Shown here piece by piece: positions 6,212 to 11,946 of a stretch of DNA of 11,946 nucleotides. Source of the stretch: PVC group bacterium (GTDB taxonomy: Bacteria > Verrucomicrobiota > Kiritimatiellia > CAIKKV01 > PXCX01); assembly GCA_003565195.1 (NCBI GenBank), contig PXCX01000262.1:1-11946 (forward strand). Direction: 5' to 3'. A program made the translations under genes and the position numbers. Position 1 is the stretch's first letter. Each line of letters opens with the position of its first letter. Below the pieces are notes generated by a model that worked only from the letters and a program-made list of their open reading frames with translations, ran no database searches and was not told the origin of the DNA.

Positions 6212-6907
6212 ATGGCTCTTTCAATCATTATACCAGTCTACAATGAGGCGCGGACGCTCGAGGAAATCGTGCGCCGGGTAAACGCGGTTTCGTTGCCCAT
6301 GAGCAAGGAAATCATTTTGGTCGACGATGGATCGGATGACGGTTCACGCGATCTCGCATTGCAGCTTGCCAGGCAGACAGCCAATATTCATACGTTGACT
6401 CATGATCGCAATCGCGGCAAAGGCGCGGCCTTGCGCACCGGTTTCGCGGCCGCGACGGGCGATTTGTTGCTGATTCAGGATGCCGACCTCGAGTATGATC
6501 CCGCCCAATACCCTTTGCTGCTCGATCCGATTCTAAAGGGACATGCCGACGTGGTCTATGGGTCGCGGTTTATCGGCGGCGGTCCGCACCGGGTCGTGTT
6601 CTATTGGCATTACTTGGGGAATCGGTTGCTGACGATGCTGTCCAACATGGCCACCAATCTTAATCTCAGTGATATGGAAGTCTGTTACAAAGTGTTCAAG
6701 CGCGAGGTGATTGAACCTTTGACGTTGCATGAGAATCGTTTTGGTTTTGAAGTCGAATTTACCGCCAAAATGGCGCGCGCCGGCTGGCGAGTCTACGAGG
6801 TCCCGATTGCCTATTACGGACGGCGTTACCAGGAAGGCAAGAAAATTACGTGGCGCGATGGGTTTCGTGCGCTTTGGTGTGTCCTGAAATATCGTATTCT
6901 GTCATAA
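6212..6907 (+). CDS. Family 2 glycosyltransferase, dolichol-phosphate-mannose synthase type
   Basis: This is a 231-residue GT-A fold glycosyltransferase, of the kind that moves a sugar from a nucleotide donor to a polyprenyl phosphate or another lipid-linked acceptor on the inner face of the membrane. Visible motifs are IIIPVYNEA (5-13), VDDGSDDGS (37-45) for the nucleotide, NRGKGAALRTGF (67-78) and the metal-binding QDADLEYDP (89-97). YGSRF follows at 116-120 and SDMEVCYKVFKREV (153-166) is typical of the DPM1/DPG-synthase subgroup. There are no C-terminal membrane helices, so it is the short soluble form. A GGAGG about 12 bases upstream supports the ATG. It lies back to back with the ADP-heptose genes, which hints at an envelope role, but donor and acceptor cannot be read from the sequence. 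proC follows after 16 bases. Confidence 0.9.
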   Translation: MALSIIIPVYNEARTLEEIVRRVNAVSLPMSKEIILVDDGSDDGSRDLALQLARQTANIHTLTHDRNRGKGAALRTGFAAATGDLLLIQDADLEYDPAQYPLLLDPILKGHADVVYGSRFIGGGPHRVVFYWHYLGNRLLTMLSNMATNLNLSDMEVCYKVFKREVIEPLTLHENRFGFEVEFTAKMARAGWRVYEVPIAYYGRRYQEGKKITWRDGFRALWCVLKYRILS

Positions 6908-6923
6908 AAAGGGCGGGGAAGTC

Positions 6924-7727
6924 ATGAATATCGGCGTAATCGGTGCAGGGAATATGAGCGAGGCGATGATCGCGGCCTGGCTGCAAAGCCGCCTGGTTGA
7001 ACCGGATGAGATCATCTTGGCCGATGTTCGCGAGGATCGACTGAGCGCTTTACAACGCCGTTATGGTGTCGCAGTGACGCTGCGGAATCACGAAGTGGTA
7101 TCTGCGTCGGATGTCCTGGTGCTGGGCGTCAAACCCCAGCAACTCGCCGACATGCTTGGCGCGTTGCAGGCCGCCGCGGCTCCGACTTGTCTGGTGCTGT
7201 CGATTGCCGCCGGGAAACGGCTGGAATGGCTTGAAGAAAGGTTGCCGTCGGCACGTCTGGTGCGCGTGATGCCCAATATAGCCTGCCGGACCCGGGTTGC
7301 CATGAGTGCTTTTTGTGCGGGAACCCGCGTTACGGCGGCGGATCGGAGTACGGCGCGCTCGTTGCTGGAGAAATTCGGGCGGGCGATGGAAGTTCCGGAG
7401 CCTTCCATGGATGCCGTTACGGCCGTCAGCGGTTCGGGACCGGCGTTTTTCGCGCGTATGCTTCAGGCCATGGTTACAGCCGCCGCTGCCGAGGGGTTAA
7501 CACAGGATCAGGCGCAGATTCTGGCCGCGCAGACGATGCGAGGAACCGCATCGCTGCTGCTTGACGGCGGTATGTCGCCGCAAGAACTGATCGATGCAGT
7601 CAGCAGCGCACGGGGTGTTACCGTGGCTGGCCTGGATGTTATGGACCGGCGCCGGTTCGATGGGATCGTCAAGGAATTCATGACCGAATCCATCCAGCGC
7701 AGCCGTGAATTGGCGGAGACCGGTTAG
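6924..7727 (+). CDS. proC: Pyrroline-5-carboxylate reductase
   Basis: ProC reduces pyrroline-5-carboxylate to proline with NAD(P)H, the last step of proline synthesis in the cytoplasm. The 267-residue length is normal. The Rossmann motif GAGNMSEAM is at 7-15, GVKPQQ at 68-73 and MPNIACRTRVAM at 116-127. The family's best signature, AVSGSGPAFF, is at 167-176. A C-terminal dimer domain contains TMRGTASLLLDGGMSPQEL and VSSARGVTVAGL (227-238). Two positions differ from the usual patterns: MPNTP is MPNIA, and SPGGTT is SARGVT. The last Thr of that loop, tied to substrate binding in the human enzyme, is kept. GGGGAAG lies just upstream of the ATG. It follows the glycosyltransferase closely and probably shares its promoter; the pathways are unrelated. 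Confidence 0.93.
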   Translation: MNIGVIGAGNMSEAMIAAWLQSRLVEPDEIILADVREDRLSALQRRYGVAVTLRNHEVVSASDVLVLGVKPQQLADMLGALQAAAAPTCLVLSIAAGKRLEWLEERLPSARLVRVMPNIACRTRVAMSAFCAGTRVTAADRSTARSLLEKFGRAMEVPEPSMDAVTAVSGSGPAFFARMLQAMVTAAAAEGLTQDQAQILAAQTMRGTASLLLDGGMSPQELIDAVSSARGVTVAGLDVMDRRRFDGIVKEFMTESIQRSRELAETG

Positions 7728-7730
7728 GGC

Positions 7731-7757
7731 TTGGTGATTGACAATCGGTGGTTGTGG
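7731..7757. repeat. Second copy of the degenerate TTG/GGTG heptamer sequence, after proC
   Basis: TTGGTGATTGACAATC at the start of this stretch aligns with TTGGTGGTTGGAATC at 5512-5526, and the similarity continues through GGTG..TT.TGG. Units of about 7 bases can be made out (TTGGTGA, TTGACAA, TCGGTGG, TTGTGGC). It starts 3 bases after the proC stop and contains the TTGACA box of the next promoter. Confidence 0.5.
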
Positions 7758-7766
7758 CGTTATACA
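7738..7766 (+). promoter_or_regulatory. Sigma70-type promoter for the fmdB-to-argH group
   Basis: A perfect TTGACA (7738-7743) is followed after exactly 17 bases by TATACA (7761-7766). The expected start is near 7773, leaving a leader of about 80 bases before the fmdB ATG. The -35 lies within a repeat-like sequence that begins right after the proC stop. Confidence 0.68.
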
Positions 7767-7783
7767 TATTACGCATTCATGAA

Positions 7784-7799
7784 GGTGCCCCCAGGCGCC
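7784..7799 (+). other. Small hairpin in the fmdB leader
   Basis: GGTGCC and GGCGCC can pair across a CCCA loop (6 bp, one G-U pair). A run of seven T follows, but only 11 bases later (7811-7817), so it is not a standard terminator. It sits between the promoter and the fmdB ribosome site and could be an mRNA-level element. The evidence is weak. Confidence 0.25.
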
Positions 7800-7852
7800 G
7801 TAATCCAGGGTTTTTTTACAATTGAGCTCGACGATCCGGAGGTTTTTGAAGT

Positions 7853-8176
7853 ATGCCGACATACGAGTACGAGTGTCAACGTTGCAAACATGTATTTGAA
7901 CGTTTCCAAAGTATGACCGATACACCGTTGCAACGGTGTCCCAAATGCAGGGGTAAAGTCCGGCGCATGATCGGTAGCGGAGCCGGACTGTTGTTTAAGG
8001 GAAGCGGTTTCTATATTACGGATTATCGCAACGAGAGTTACCATAAAGCTCGAAAGGCTGAGCAGTCGGATGCAGGCAGCGACAAGGGATCGAGCGGCAA
8101 AAAGAAGGATTCGGGCGCAGGGAAACCGGAAAAAAAGAAAACCCAAAAGAAAACAACCTCTTCGAAAGCGGAGTAA
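7853..8176 (+). CDS. FmdB-family zinc ribbon protein
   Basis: This small cytoplasmic protein (107 residues) belongs to the FmdB/CxxC_CXXC_SSSS family, named for a putative regulator of formamidase. Its real role is generally unknown. It begins MPTYEYECQRC, with zinc-binding pairs C8/C11 and C29/C32. LLFKGSGFYITDYR (46-59) then follows, the family's conserved ending of the folded part. Residues 65-107 are a disordered, Lys- and Ser-rich tail (KKKDSG, EKKKTQKK) that may bind nucleic acid or simply be flexible. CGGAGG lies 10 bases upstream of the ATG. It is the first gene behind a good promoter and is followed after 5 bases by another zinc-ribbon protein. Confidence 0.9.
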   Translation: MPTYEYECQRCKHVFERFQSMTDTPLQRCPKCRGKVRRMIGSGAGLLFKGSGFYITDYRNESYHKARKAEQSDAGSDKGSSGKKKDSGAGKPEKKKTQKKTTSSKAE

Positions 8177-8181
8177 AAAGT

Positions 8182-8880
8182 ATGAAACTAAATTGTCAGG
8201 AATGTGGACATGATAACGAGTTGGGGCGGATTTTTTGCGGAAAATGCGGCAAGAAACTAGATATGTCACAGATTTCAAGGGAAGCGGTTTTCCGGGAACG
8301 CGGTAATTTGTCTTTCGGCAGAATCGTGAAATGGTTGATGCTATTTATCGTGGTGGTTGCCGTCATTGCGGCTGGACTGGCCTTATGGGCGCGTGATCCC
8401 CTTCGTGAACCAAGCCGAGCCGATCAACGACGGATCGGCGCCCACAATGTGCGGGGTCGGTTGGGCGGTGTTCGTAGCGCGCTGAGCGTCGGAGGTGAAA
8501 CAAGCTTGACCTTGGCAGCCGATGATGTCAATGATTTCCTGGAGACCTATTACGGAGATCGCTTGCTTTCGATATCAGCCAGGATGACGTCCGGATCGAT
8601 GGTTATAAGGGTTGTTGACGAACATGTGTGGACGGTTTTTGACTATGATATTGGACCGCTGGCATATTCCTACGAGGTGCGCTGTGTTCCGACCGCAGAC
8701 GGTTTCCGGATAACCGGTGCTGCAATCGGGCGGCTGCCGTTGCCGGGTCCCTTGGCAAGCCCAGTGAACCGGCGCATGGCCGACGTGTTCGAGAATGCAG
8801 ACTTGGAAAAAGAACTTCTCCAAAACCTTTCCGCGCTGGAATTTGAACCCGATCTTATCAAGGCCGCTTTCGGGCCGTAA
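8182..8880 (+). CDS. Membrane-anchored zinc-ribbon protein of unknown function
   Basis: I do not recognise the gene. The 232-residue product starts with a zinc ribbon of the 'zinc-ribbon domain' type (C5, C8, C19, C22; FCGKCGKKL). A linker follows, then one strong membrane helix (about 49-70, WLMLFIVVVAVIAAGLALWA). The remaining 160 or so residues would lie on the other side of the membrane. They contain a segment with LTLAADDVNDFLETYYGDRL (109-128) and then alternating strand-like stretches such as MVIRVVDEHVWTVFDYDIG and YSYEVRCV. The LTL..DDVN.FL pattern is reminiscent of lipid-binding or LolA/YdgA-like exported domains, but that is only an impression. GGAG at the end of fmdB gives it a good ribosome site. 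It sits between fmdB and a predicted secreted protein, which suggests an envelope role. Confidence 0.85.
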   Translation: MKLNCQECGHDNELGRIFCGKCGKKLDMSQISREAVFRERGNLSFGRIVKWLMLFIVVVAVIAAGLALWARDPLREPSRADQRRIGAHNVRGRLGGVRSALSVGGETSLTLAADDVNDFLETYYGDRLLSISARMTSGSMVIRVVDEHVWTVFDYDIGPLAYSYEVRCVPTADGFRITGAAIGRLPLPGPLASPVNRRMADVFENADLEKELLQNLSALEFEPDLIKAAFGP

Positions 8881-8898
8881 GGAAGGTTTGTTTTTTAG

Positions 8899-10239
8899 AT
8901 GCATTTTCCTGTTGCCAGCATGGCCGGCAAGGCACCGTTCGTCCGCTTTGGTGTTGGTGCCATAATCGTTGCCGTCGTGCTGCCGTGCGTTATGGCACAG
9001 TCTTCCGGTCGCGCTGACGGCGATTGGAGACTGTCGACCGTTCGTTCCTCGTCCGGTCGTTTCTTTATCACGGCCGATGATCCCGGCGATCGGCTGCTGT
9101 TGTCGCGGTGGGCGGACGATGTTTATCTGCGCTTCCAAAAAGCCTGGAAGCCGGCTGTCGAATTGCCTGCTGAACGCGTGTTCGACATCATCGTGGATGC
9201 CGAAAGGAGAATGGACGTGCCCGGAAGCATCCAAATCCGCCGGAGTATCCGGGGTCAACGCGTCAATTTGGGGTTGCGTATTGACTACGTGGCATCGCTT
9301 AACGGGGAGTCATTTATCGAAGCGGTTTGTGCCATGATATTGGATGCGTTGATTGTCGAGGCTCAGCCTCAGGAAGACCGGACGTTCTACGAAGAAAATG
9401 CGCCCCATTGGTTGTCGGTGGGCGTGGCCCAAAATCTGTATCCCTGGTTGCGCACACGTAATCAGCGCTTGGTCGTAAATGGTTGGCGCAGCGGCGACTT
9501 ACCCTCCATGGATACGGTTTTGACTTGGCACGAACTGCCGGTCTATCGTAGTTTTAAACACGCGGTCAGCAGTGTGTGGGTGGCCTGGGCATCCGACCTT
9601 TGGCCACACCCGTCGGAAGCGTTGCAATATTGGATCGGATTATTGGCGGAGGGTTGGCCGATAACGCCGGACAGCTTGCAACCCGACGCACCGGAGTTGC
9701 CTGTCTCTGACGGCTGGGAACCCTATGTCGTTTCACTGCAACGTTTGTTCACCGCCGGCGATACGCTGAGCGCCGTGGAACGTTACGGTCGGTTGCGCCG
9801 CGCATTGCAGGCGGTGCCGGGCGTTTCAGGAGTCCCCTCGGACATGCAAGGATCCAATCAAGACCACGGTCTCGATGCGCTGATCCCGTTACGGCGTGAA
9901 TCGTGGATTGCGCTTTTCAGTCAATCCAGACAGAACGAACTTTCGGTTTTGGCGGCCGGCGCGTCACCGGAGTTTCAGGCTTTGATTGCGCGTATCGCTG
10001 AATTTATGCAGTCGCTGGATAGTTGGCGACCGCGGTTTTTGTTGCGTCGGGATTACCGCCGCTTGACCGATGATCTTGACCGGCAGGAAAGGCTTGCGGT
10101 TTCACGCGAACAATACGTAAGTTTATTTGAAACACGTCATCAAACCTATCATCTCCCGGCCTGGCTTGAAGATGACGGGTTGGATGCGGCGCCTCCCTCA
10201 CGGTTGCGTCAATATGTGGACGGATTCGACACACAATGA
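8899..10239 (+). CDS. Secreted protein resembling a degenerate gluzincin (peptidase MA-like) peptidase
   Basis: I do not recognise a named gene. The 446-residue product has an N-terminal export signal (hydrophobic 17-33, with likely cleavage after VMA at 33). Residues 44-110 look like the N-terminal strands of a gluzincin-type peptidase domain (SGRFFITADD, VYLRFQKAW, VFDIIV). The usual order of that family then follows: a helix where HExxH should be (SFIEAVCAMILDALIVEA, 138-155), APHWLSVGVAQNL (168-180) in place of PxWLxEGLAxxL, LPSMDTVL, and YRSFKHAVSSVWVAW. The helix has no HExxH and the Glu of WLxEG is Val, so a zinc peptidase activity seems lost. The C-terminal half (260-446) is unassigned. 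GGAAGG about 13 bases upstream is a poor ribosome site; Met8 is another possible start. Its stop overlaps the argH start by 4 bases. Confidence 0.8.
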   Translation: MHFPVASMAGKAPFVRFGVGAIIVAVVLPCVMAQSSGRADGDWRLSTVRSSSGRFFITADDPGDRLLLSRWADDVYLRFQKAWKPAVELPAERVFDIIVDAERRMDVPGSIQIRRSIRGQRVNLGLRIDYVASLNGESFIEAVCAMILDALIVEAQPQEDRTFYEENAPHWLSVGVAQNLYPWLRTRNQRLVVNGWRSGDLPSMDTVLTWHELPVYRSFKHAVSSVWVAWASDLWPHPSEALQYWIGLLAEGWPITPDSLQPDAPELPVSDGWEPYVVSLQRLFTAGDTLSAVERYGRLRRALQAVPGVSGVPSDMQGSNQDHGLDALIPLRRESWIALFSQSRQNELSVLAAGASPEFQALIARIAEFMQSLDSWRPRFLLRRDYRRLTDDLDRQERLAVSREQYVSLFETRHQTYHLPAWLEDDGLDAAPPSRLRQYVDGFDTQ

Positions 10240-11699
10240 AAAACAAAAAAAATCTGGATTTAATCGTCGATTGCGCTTGCGATACCCACGGGCATGGACA
10301 GCGGCGCGACAAGCGGTCGGGCGATCGGCAAGCCGTTGAAAAATCAAAAACAACCGTTGGAGTGATCGCTCGCGAGGTTCTGGATTATACGGCCGGCCGC
10401 GATGCGCAACTTGATGAGGTACTGGTGAGCGCGGATTGCCTGGGGTCGGCGGCGCATGCCGTAATGCTTTCGCGGATGCCCGTGCAGCCACCGCTTTTCA
10501 ATGCGACTGAATTGAAAACGGTTCTTGATGCCCTGGCGGATATCGGGGCATGTGCCGCACGGGGACGTTTCGCTATTCGTTTGGCGGATCAGGATGTTCA
10601 TCTGGCAGTTGAACGGGATTTGACACGCCGCATCGGCGAACTGGGACGTCGTATCCATACCGGACGCAGTCGCAACGACCAGGCGGCGCTGGACTTGCGC
10701 TTGTATGCGCGCGAGCGGTTGTTGAAAATTACGCGTTTTGCGGCCGATTTTATGAGCGCGCTTCTGGTCTTCGCCCGCAAACAACGTGATGTTCCCATGG
10801 TCGGCCGTAGCCATTTGCAACCGGCCATGCCGTCTTCGGTTGCGCTGTGGGCAACGGCATATGTCGAGGATATGGCCGAAAACCTCGAATCCCTGCGTCA
10901 TGTCTACGACCTCAACAACCGGTGTCCGCTGGGCGCGGCGGCCGGGTATGGCGTCCCGTTGCCAATTGATAGAAATCTCACGTCGCGTTTGCTCGGATTC
11001 GATGCGCCGGTTCATAATGTGCTTTTTGCCGTGCATGCGCGCGGAAAGAACGAGGCCCGTATTCTTGATGTACTCGCTCAGGTGATGGTGACCCTGTCAC
11101 GGTTGGCTCAGGATATGATCCTGTTTTCCATGCCCGAATTCGATTACTTTCACTTTCCGCGCGAGTTGGGGACCGGAAGTAGTATTATGCCCCAGAAAAA
11201 TAATCCCGATGTACTCGAGCTGCTTCGCGCTCGGGCCGCGCGCTTGCTCGGTCACGCCGCCGGAACGTCTGAACTGTTGCGTGCCTTGCCGGCCGGGTAC
11301 AACCGGGATGTGCAGGAAACCAAGCAACCTCTGCTTGAAGGTCTGCAGACCACCGAAAACTCACTGCGAATCATGACGACATTGATTGGCGGATTGGGCG
11401 TTAACCGGGAAACATGCCGGGCGGCCTTTACGCCATCGGTTTTTGCCGCCGATCACGCCCTGATGCTGGTTCGGCAGGGCGTTCCCTTCCGTGATGCCTA
11501 TCGCCGGGTCAAGCAACATCCCGAATCGATCGTTGCCGGCGATCCGCGTGAAAATATTGCCGCCAAAAATCATCTGGGCGCTCCCGGCGGCCTGGATTTC
11601 AACCGTTACCGCCGCCAAATCGTCGCCGCCCGACGATGGGTCGCAAGCACGGAGCGGCGGTTGTGGTCTCTGGCACAACAGTTGCTGCCACATGCCTGA
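10236..11699 (+). CDS. argH: Argininosuccinate lyase
   Basis: ArgH splits argininosuccinate into arginine and fumarate, the last step of arginine synthesis, as a homotetramer of the fumarase/aspartase superfamily. The 487-residue product shows all the signature regions: YTAGRDAQLDEVL (51-63) and ADCLGSAAHAVML, then QDVHLAVE, then HTGRSRNDQ (141-149). GRSHLQPAMP (190-199) carries the conserved His at 193. The flexible catalytic loop GTGSSIMPQKNNPD (312-325) includes the catalytic Ser. The usual 'THLQ' Thr is Ser. The first 45 residues are charged and do not show the common LWGGRF or LWxKG start; the enzyme proper seems to begin near residue 47. A GTG at codon 43 is an alternative, but the ATG at 10236 overlaps the previous stop as ATGA, which favours it. 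It is the last gene of the group starting at fmdB. Confidence 0.95.
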   Translation: MKNKKNLDLIVDCACDTHGHGQRRDKRSGDRQAVEKSKTTVGVIAREVLDYTAGRDAQLDEVLVSADCLGSAAHAVMLSRMPVQPPLFNATELKTVLDALADIGACAARGRFAIRLADQDVHLAVERDLTRRIGELGRRIHTGRSRNDQAALDLRLYARERLLKITRFAADFMSALLVFARKQRDVPMVGRSHLQPAMPSSVALWATAYVEDMAENLESLRHVYDLNNRCPLGAAAGYGVPLPIDRNLTSRLLGFDAPVHNVLFAVHARGKNEARILDVLAQVMVTLSRLAQDMILFSMPEFDYFHFPRELGTGSSIMPQKNNPDVLELLRARAARLLGHAAGTSELLRALPAGYNRDVQETKQPLLEGLQTTENSLRIMTTLIGGLGVNRETCRAAFTPSVFAADHALMLVRQGVPFRDAYRRVKQHPESIVAGDPRENIAAKNHLGAPGGLDFNRYRRQIVAARRWVASTERRLWSLAQQLLPHA

Positions 11700-11815
11700 A
11701 GAAAAACAAATCGCGAACCGACCTGATCTCCAGCGGCTGCGTGTGGTTTTTTGTTTATGCTCACCGAAAAGACTTTAACATTCCCGTAAGTATCCGGATA
11801 TGAACAGGGAGGCCC

Positions 11816-11946
11816 ATGACCATTCGTAGCGAACGAATATTTCTGGGATGGCATCTTCCCTTGTGCGATACGGTATCCGAACACCTTTTACAACGGGGCG
11901 GAACGGGTATGATCGATGCTCGCGATACGGTGGTCGTTTTGCCGAC
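11816..11946 (+). CDS. N-terminus of a protein, possibly an AddB-like PD-(D/E)XK nuclease (runs off the right edge)
   Basis: The ATG at 11816 is preceded by GGGAGG with 3 bases between (or AGGGA with a longer spacing), a strong ribosome site. The frame stays open to the edge for 43 codons. The peptide has IFLGWHLPLCDTVSEHLL at 8-25 and ends DTVVVLP. A start of the form 'FLGW..PL...A..L...', followed by a strand reading VVLPT, is what I would expect for the N-terminal domain of AddB-like helicase-nucleases. Those bring in the next motif as a glycine/arginine-rich stretch beyond this window. With so little sequence the function is a guess; that a gene starts here is fairly secure. The 116 bases between argH and this gene hold no clear promoter. 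Confidence 0.6.
   Translation, partial: MTIRSERIFLGWHLPLCDTVSEHLLQRGGTGMIDARDTVVVLP

Noticed and set aside
7784..7817. Hairpin plus seven T after proC as an intrinsic terminator
   Set aside because: Eleven unpaired bases separate the stem from the T-run, and it lies downstream of the likely fmdB promoter, so it is better described as a leader hairpin.
8575..9258. 227-codon open frame on the minus strand
   Set aside because: It lies opposite two plus-strand genes with good ribosome sites and protein features; its translation shows no recognisable domain and is rich in residues typical of antisense shadows.
10344..11036. 230-codon open frame on the minus strand
   Set aside because: It is antisense to conserved argH motifs and shows no domain of its own.
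11730..11752. G/C-rich stretch followed by six T, possible terminator after argH
   Set aside because: Only a weak stem can be drawn (CAGC/GCTG-type), so it does not meet the form of an intrinsic terminator.
11692..11778. 28-codon reading frame (MPEEKQIANRPD...) overlapping the end of argH
   Set aside because: It has an ATG overlap with the argH stop region but no ribosome site of its own, no signal peptide or known motif, and it is the continuation of an argH out-of-frame reading.
1..11946. Defence system, prophage, insertion sequence, CRISPR or secondary-metabolite cluster
   Set aside because: I looked for transposase, integrase, toxin-antitoxin, Cas, spaced direct repeats and tRNA-like attachment sites and found none; nearly every gene is a recognisable core function.

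Overview
The window reads as ordinary chromosomal housekeeping DNA from a Gram-negative bacterium. The evidence for an LPS-bearing outer membrane is the pair of ADP-heptose genes (rfaE2 and rfaD/hldD). Several features suggest a PVC-like or related deep-branching lineage, for example Kiritimatiellota, Lentisphaerota or Omnitrophota. These are a 7TM-HD (PgpH-type) protein followed by ybeY, a heptose nucleotidyltransferase not fused to its kinase, an FmdB zinc ribbon, and an ArgH of the 'YTAGRD...ADCLG' type. This placement is an impression from protein style, not a result. I see no tRNA, rRNA, CRISPR array, transposase or phage gene. Coding is dense: the longest gap between genes is 193 bases (6019-6211).

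Layout. (1) Minus strand, 1-1841: a c-di-AMP phosphodiesterase-like 7TM-HD protein (pgpH-like), then ybeY, which runs off the left edge and starts inside the 3' end of the HD gene. (2) Plus strand, 1957-4498: holA, hisH and hisF, each overlapping the next by a few bases, so a clamp-loader subunit appears translationally coupled to the two halves of imidazole glycerol phosphate synthase. (3) Minus strand, 4449-6018: rfaE2 then rfaD for ADP-heptose. The 3' end of rfaD overlaps the 3' end of hisF tail to tail by 50 bases. (4) A 193-base divergent promoter region with two look-alike sigma70-type promoters. (5) Plus strand, 6212-7727: a DPM-type family 2 glycosyltransferase and proC. (6) Plus strand, 7853-10239: fmdB, a membrane-anchored zinc-ribbon protein and a secreted protein that looks like a degenerate gluzincin peptidase, behind a good TTGACA promoter. 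argH (10236-11699) follows with a 4-base overlap. (7) Right edge, 11816-11946: the N-terminus of a further gene, possibly an AddB-like nuclease.

The genes serve mostly unrelated core functions: replication, histidine, proline and arginine synthesis, LPS heptose, ribosome maturation and c-di-AMP turnover. They are linked by compact packing rather than by one pathway. I do not find a convincing undescribed system. The points most worth checking are the missing extracellular domain of the PgpH-like protein, the secreted protein whose peptidase motifs seem to have decayed, the zinc-ribbon membrane protein beside it, and a degenerate heptamer repeat found at two gene junctions that has become part of a coding tail at one and of a promoter at the other.
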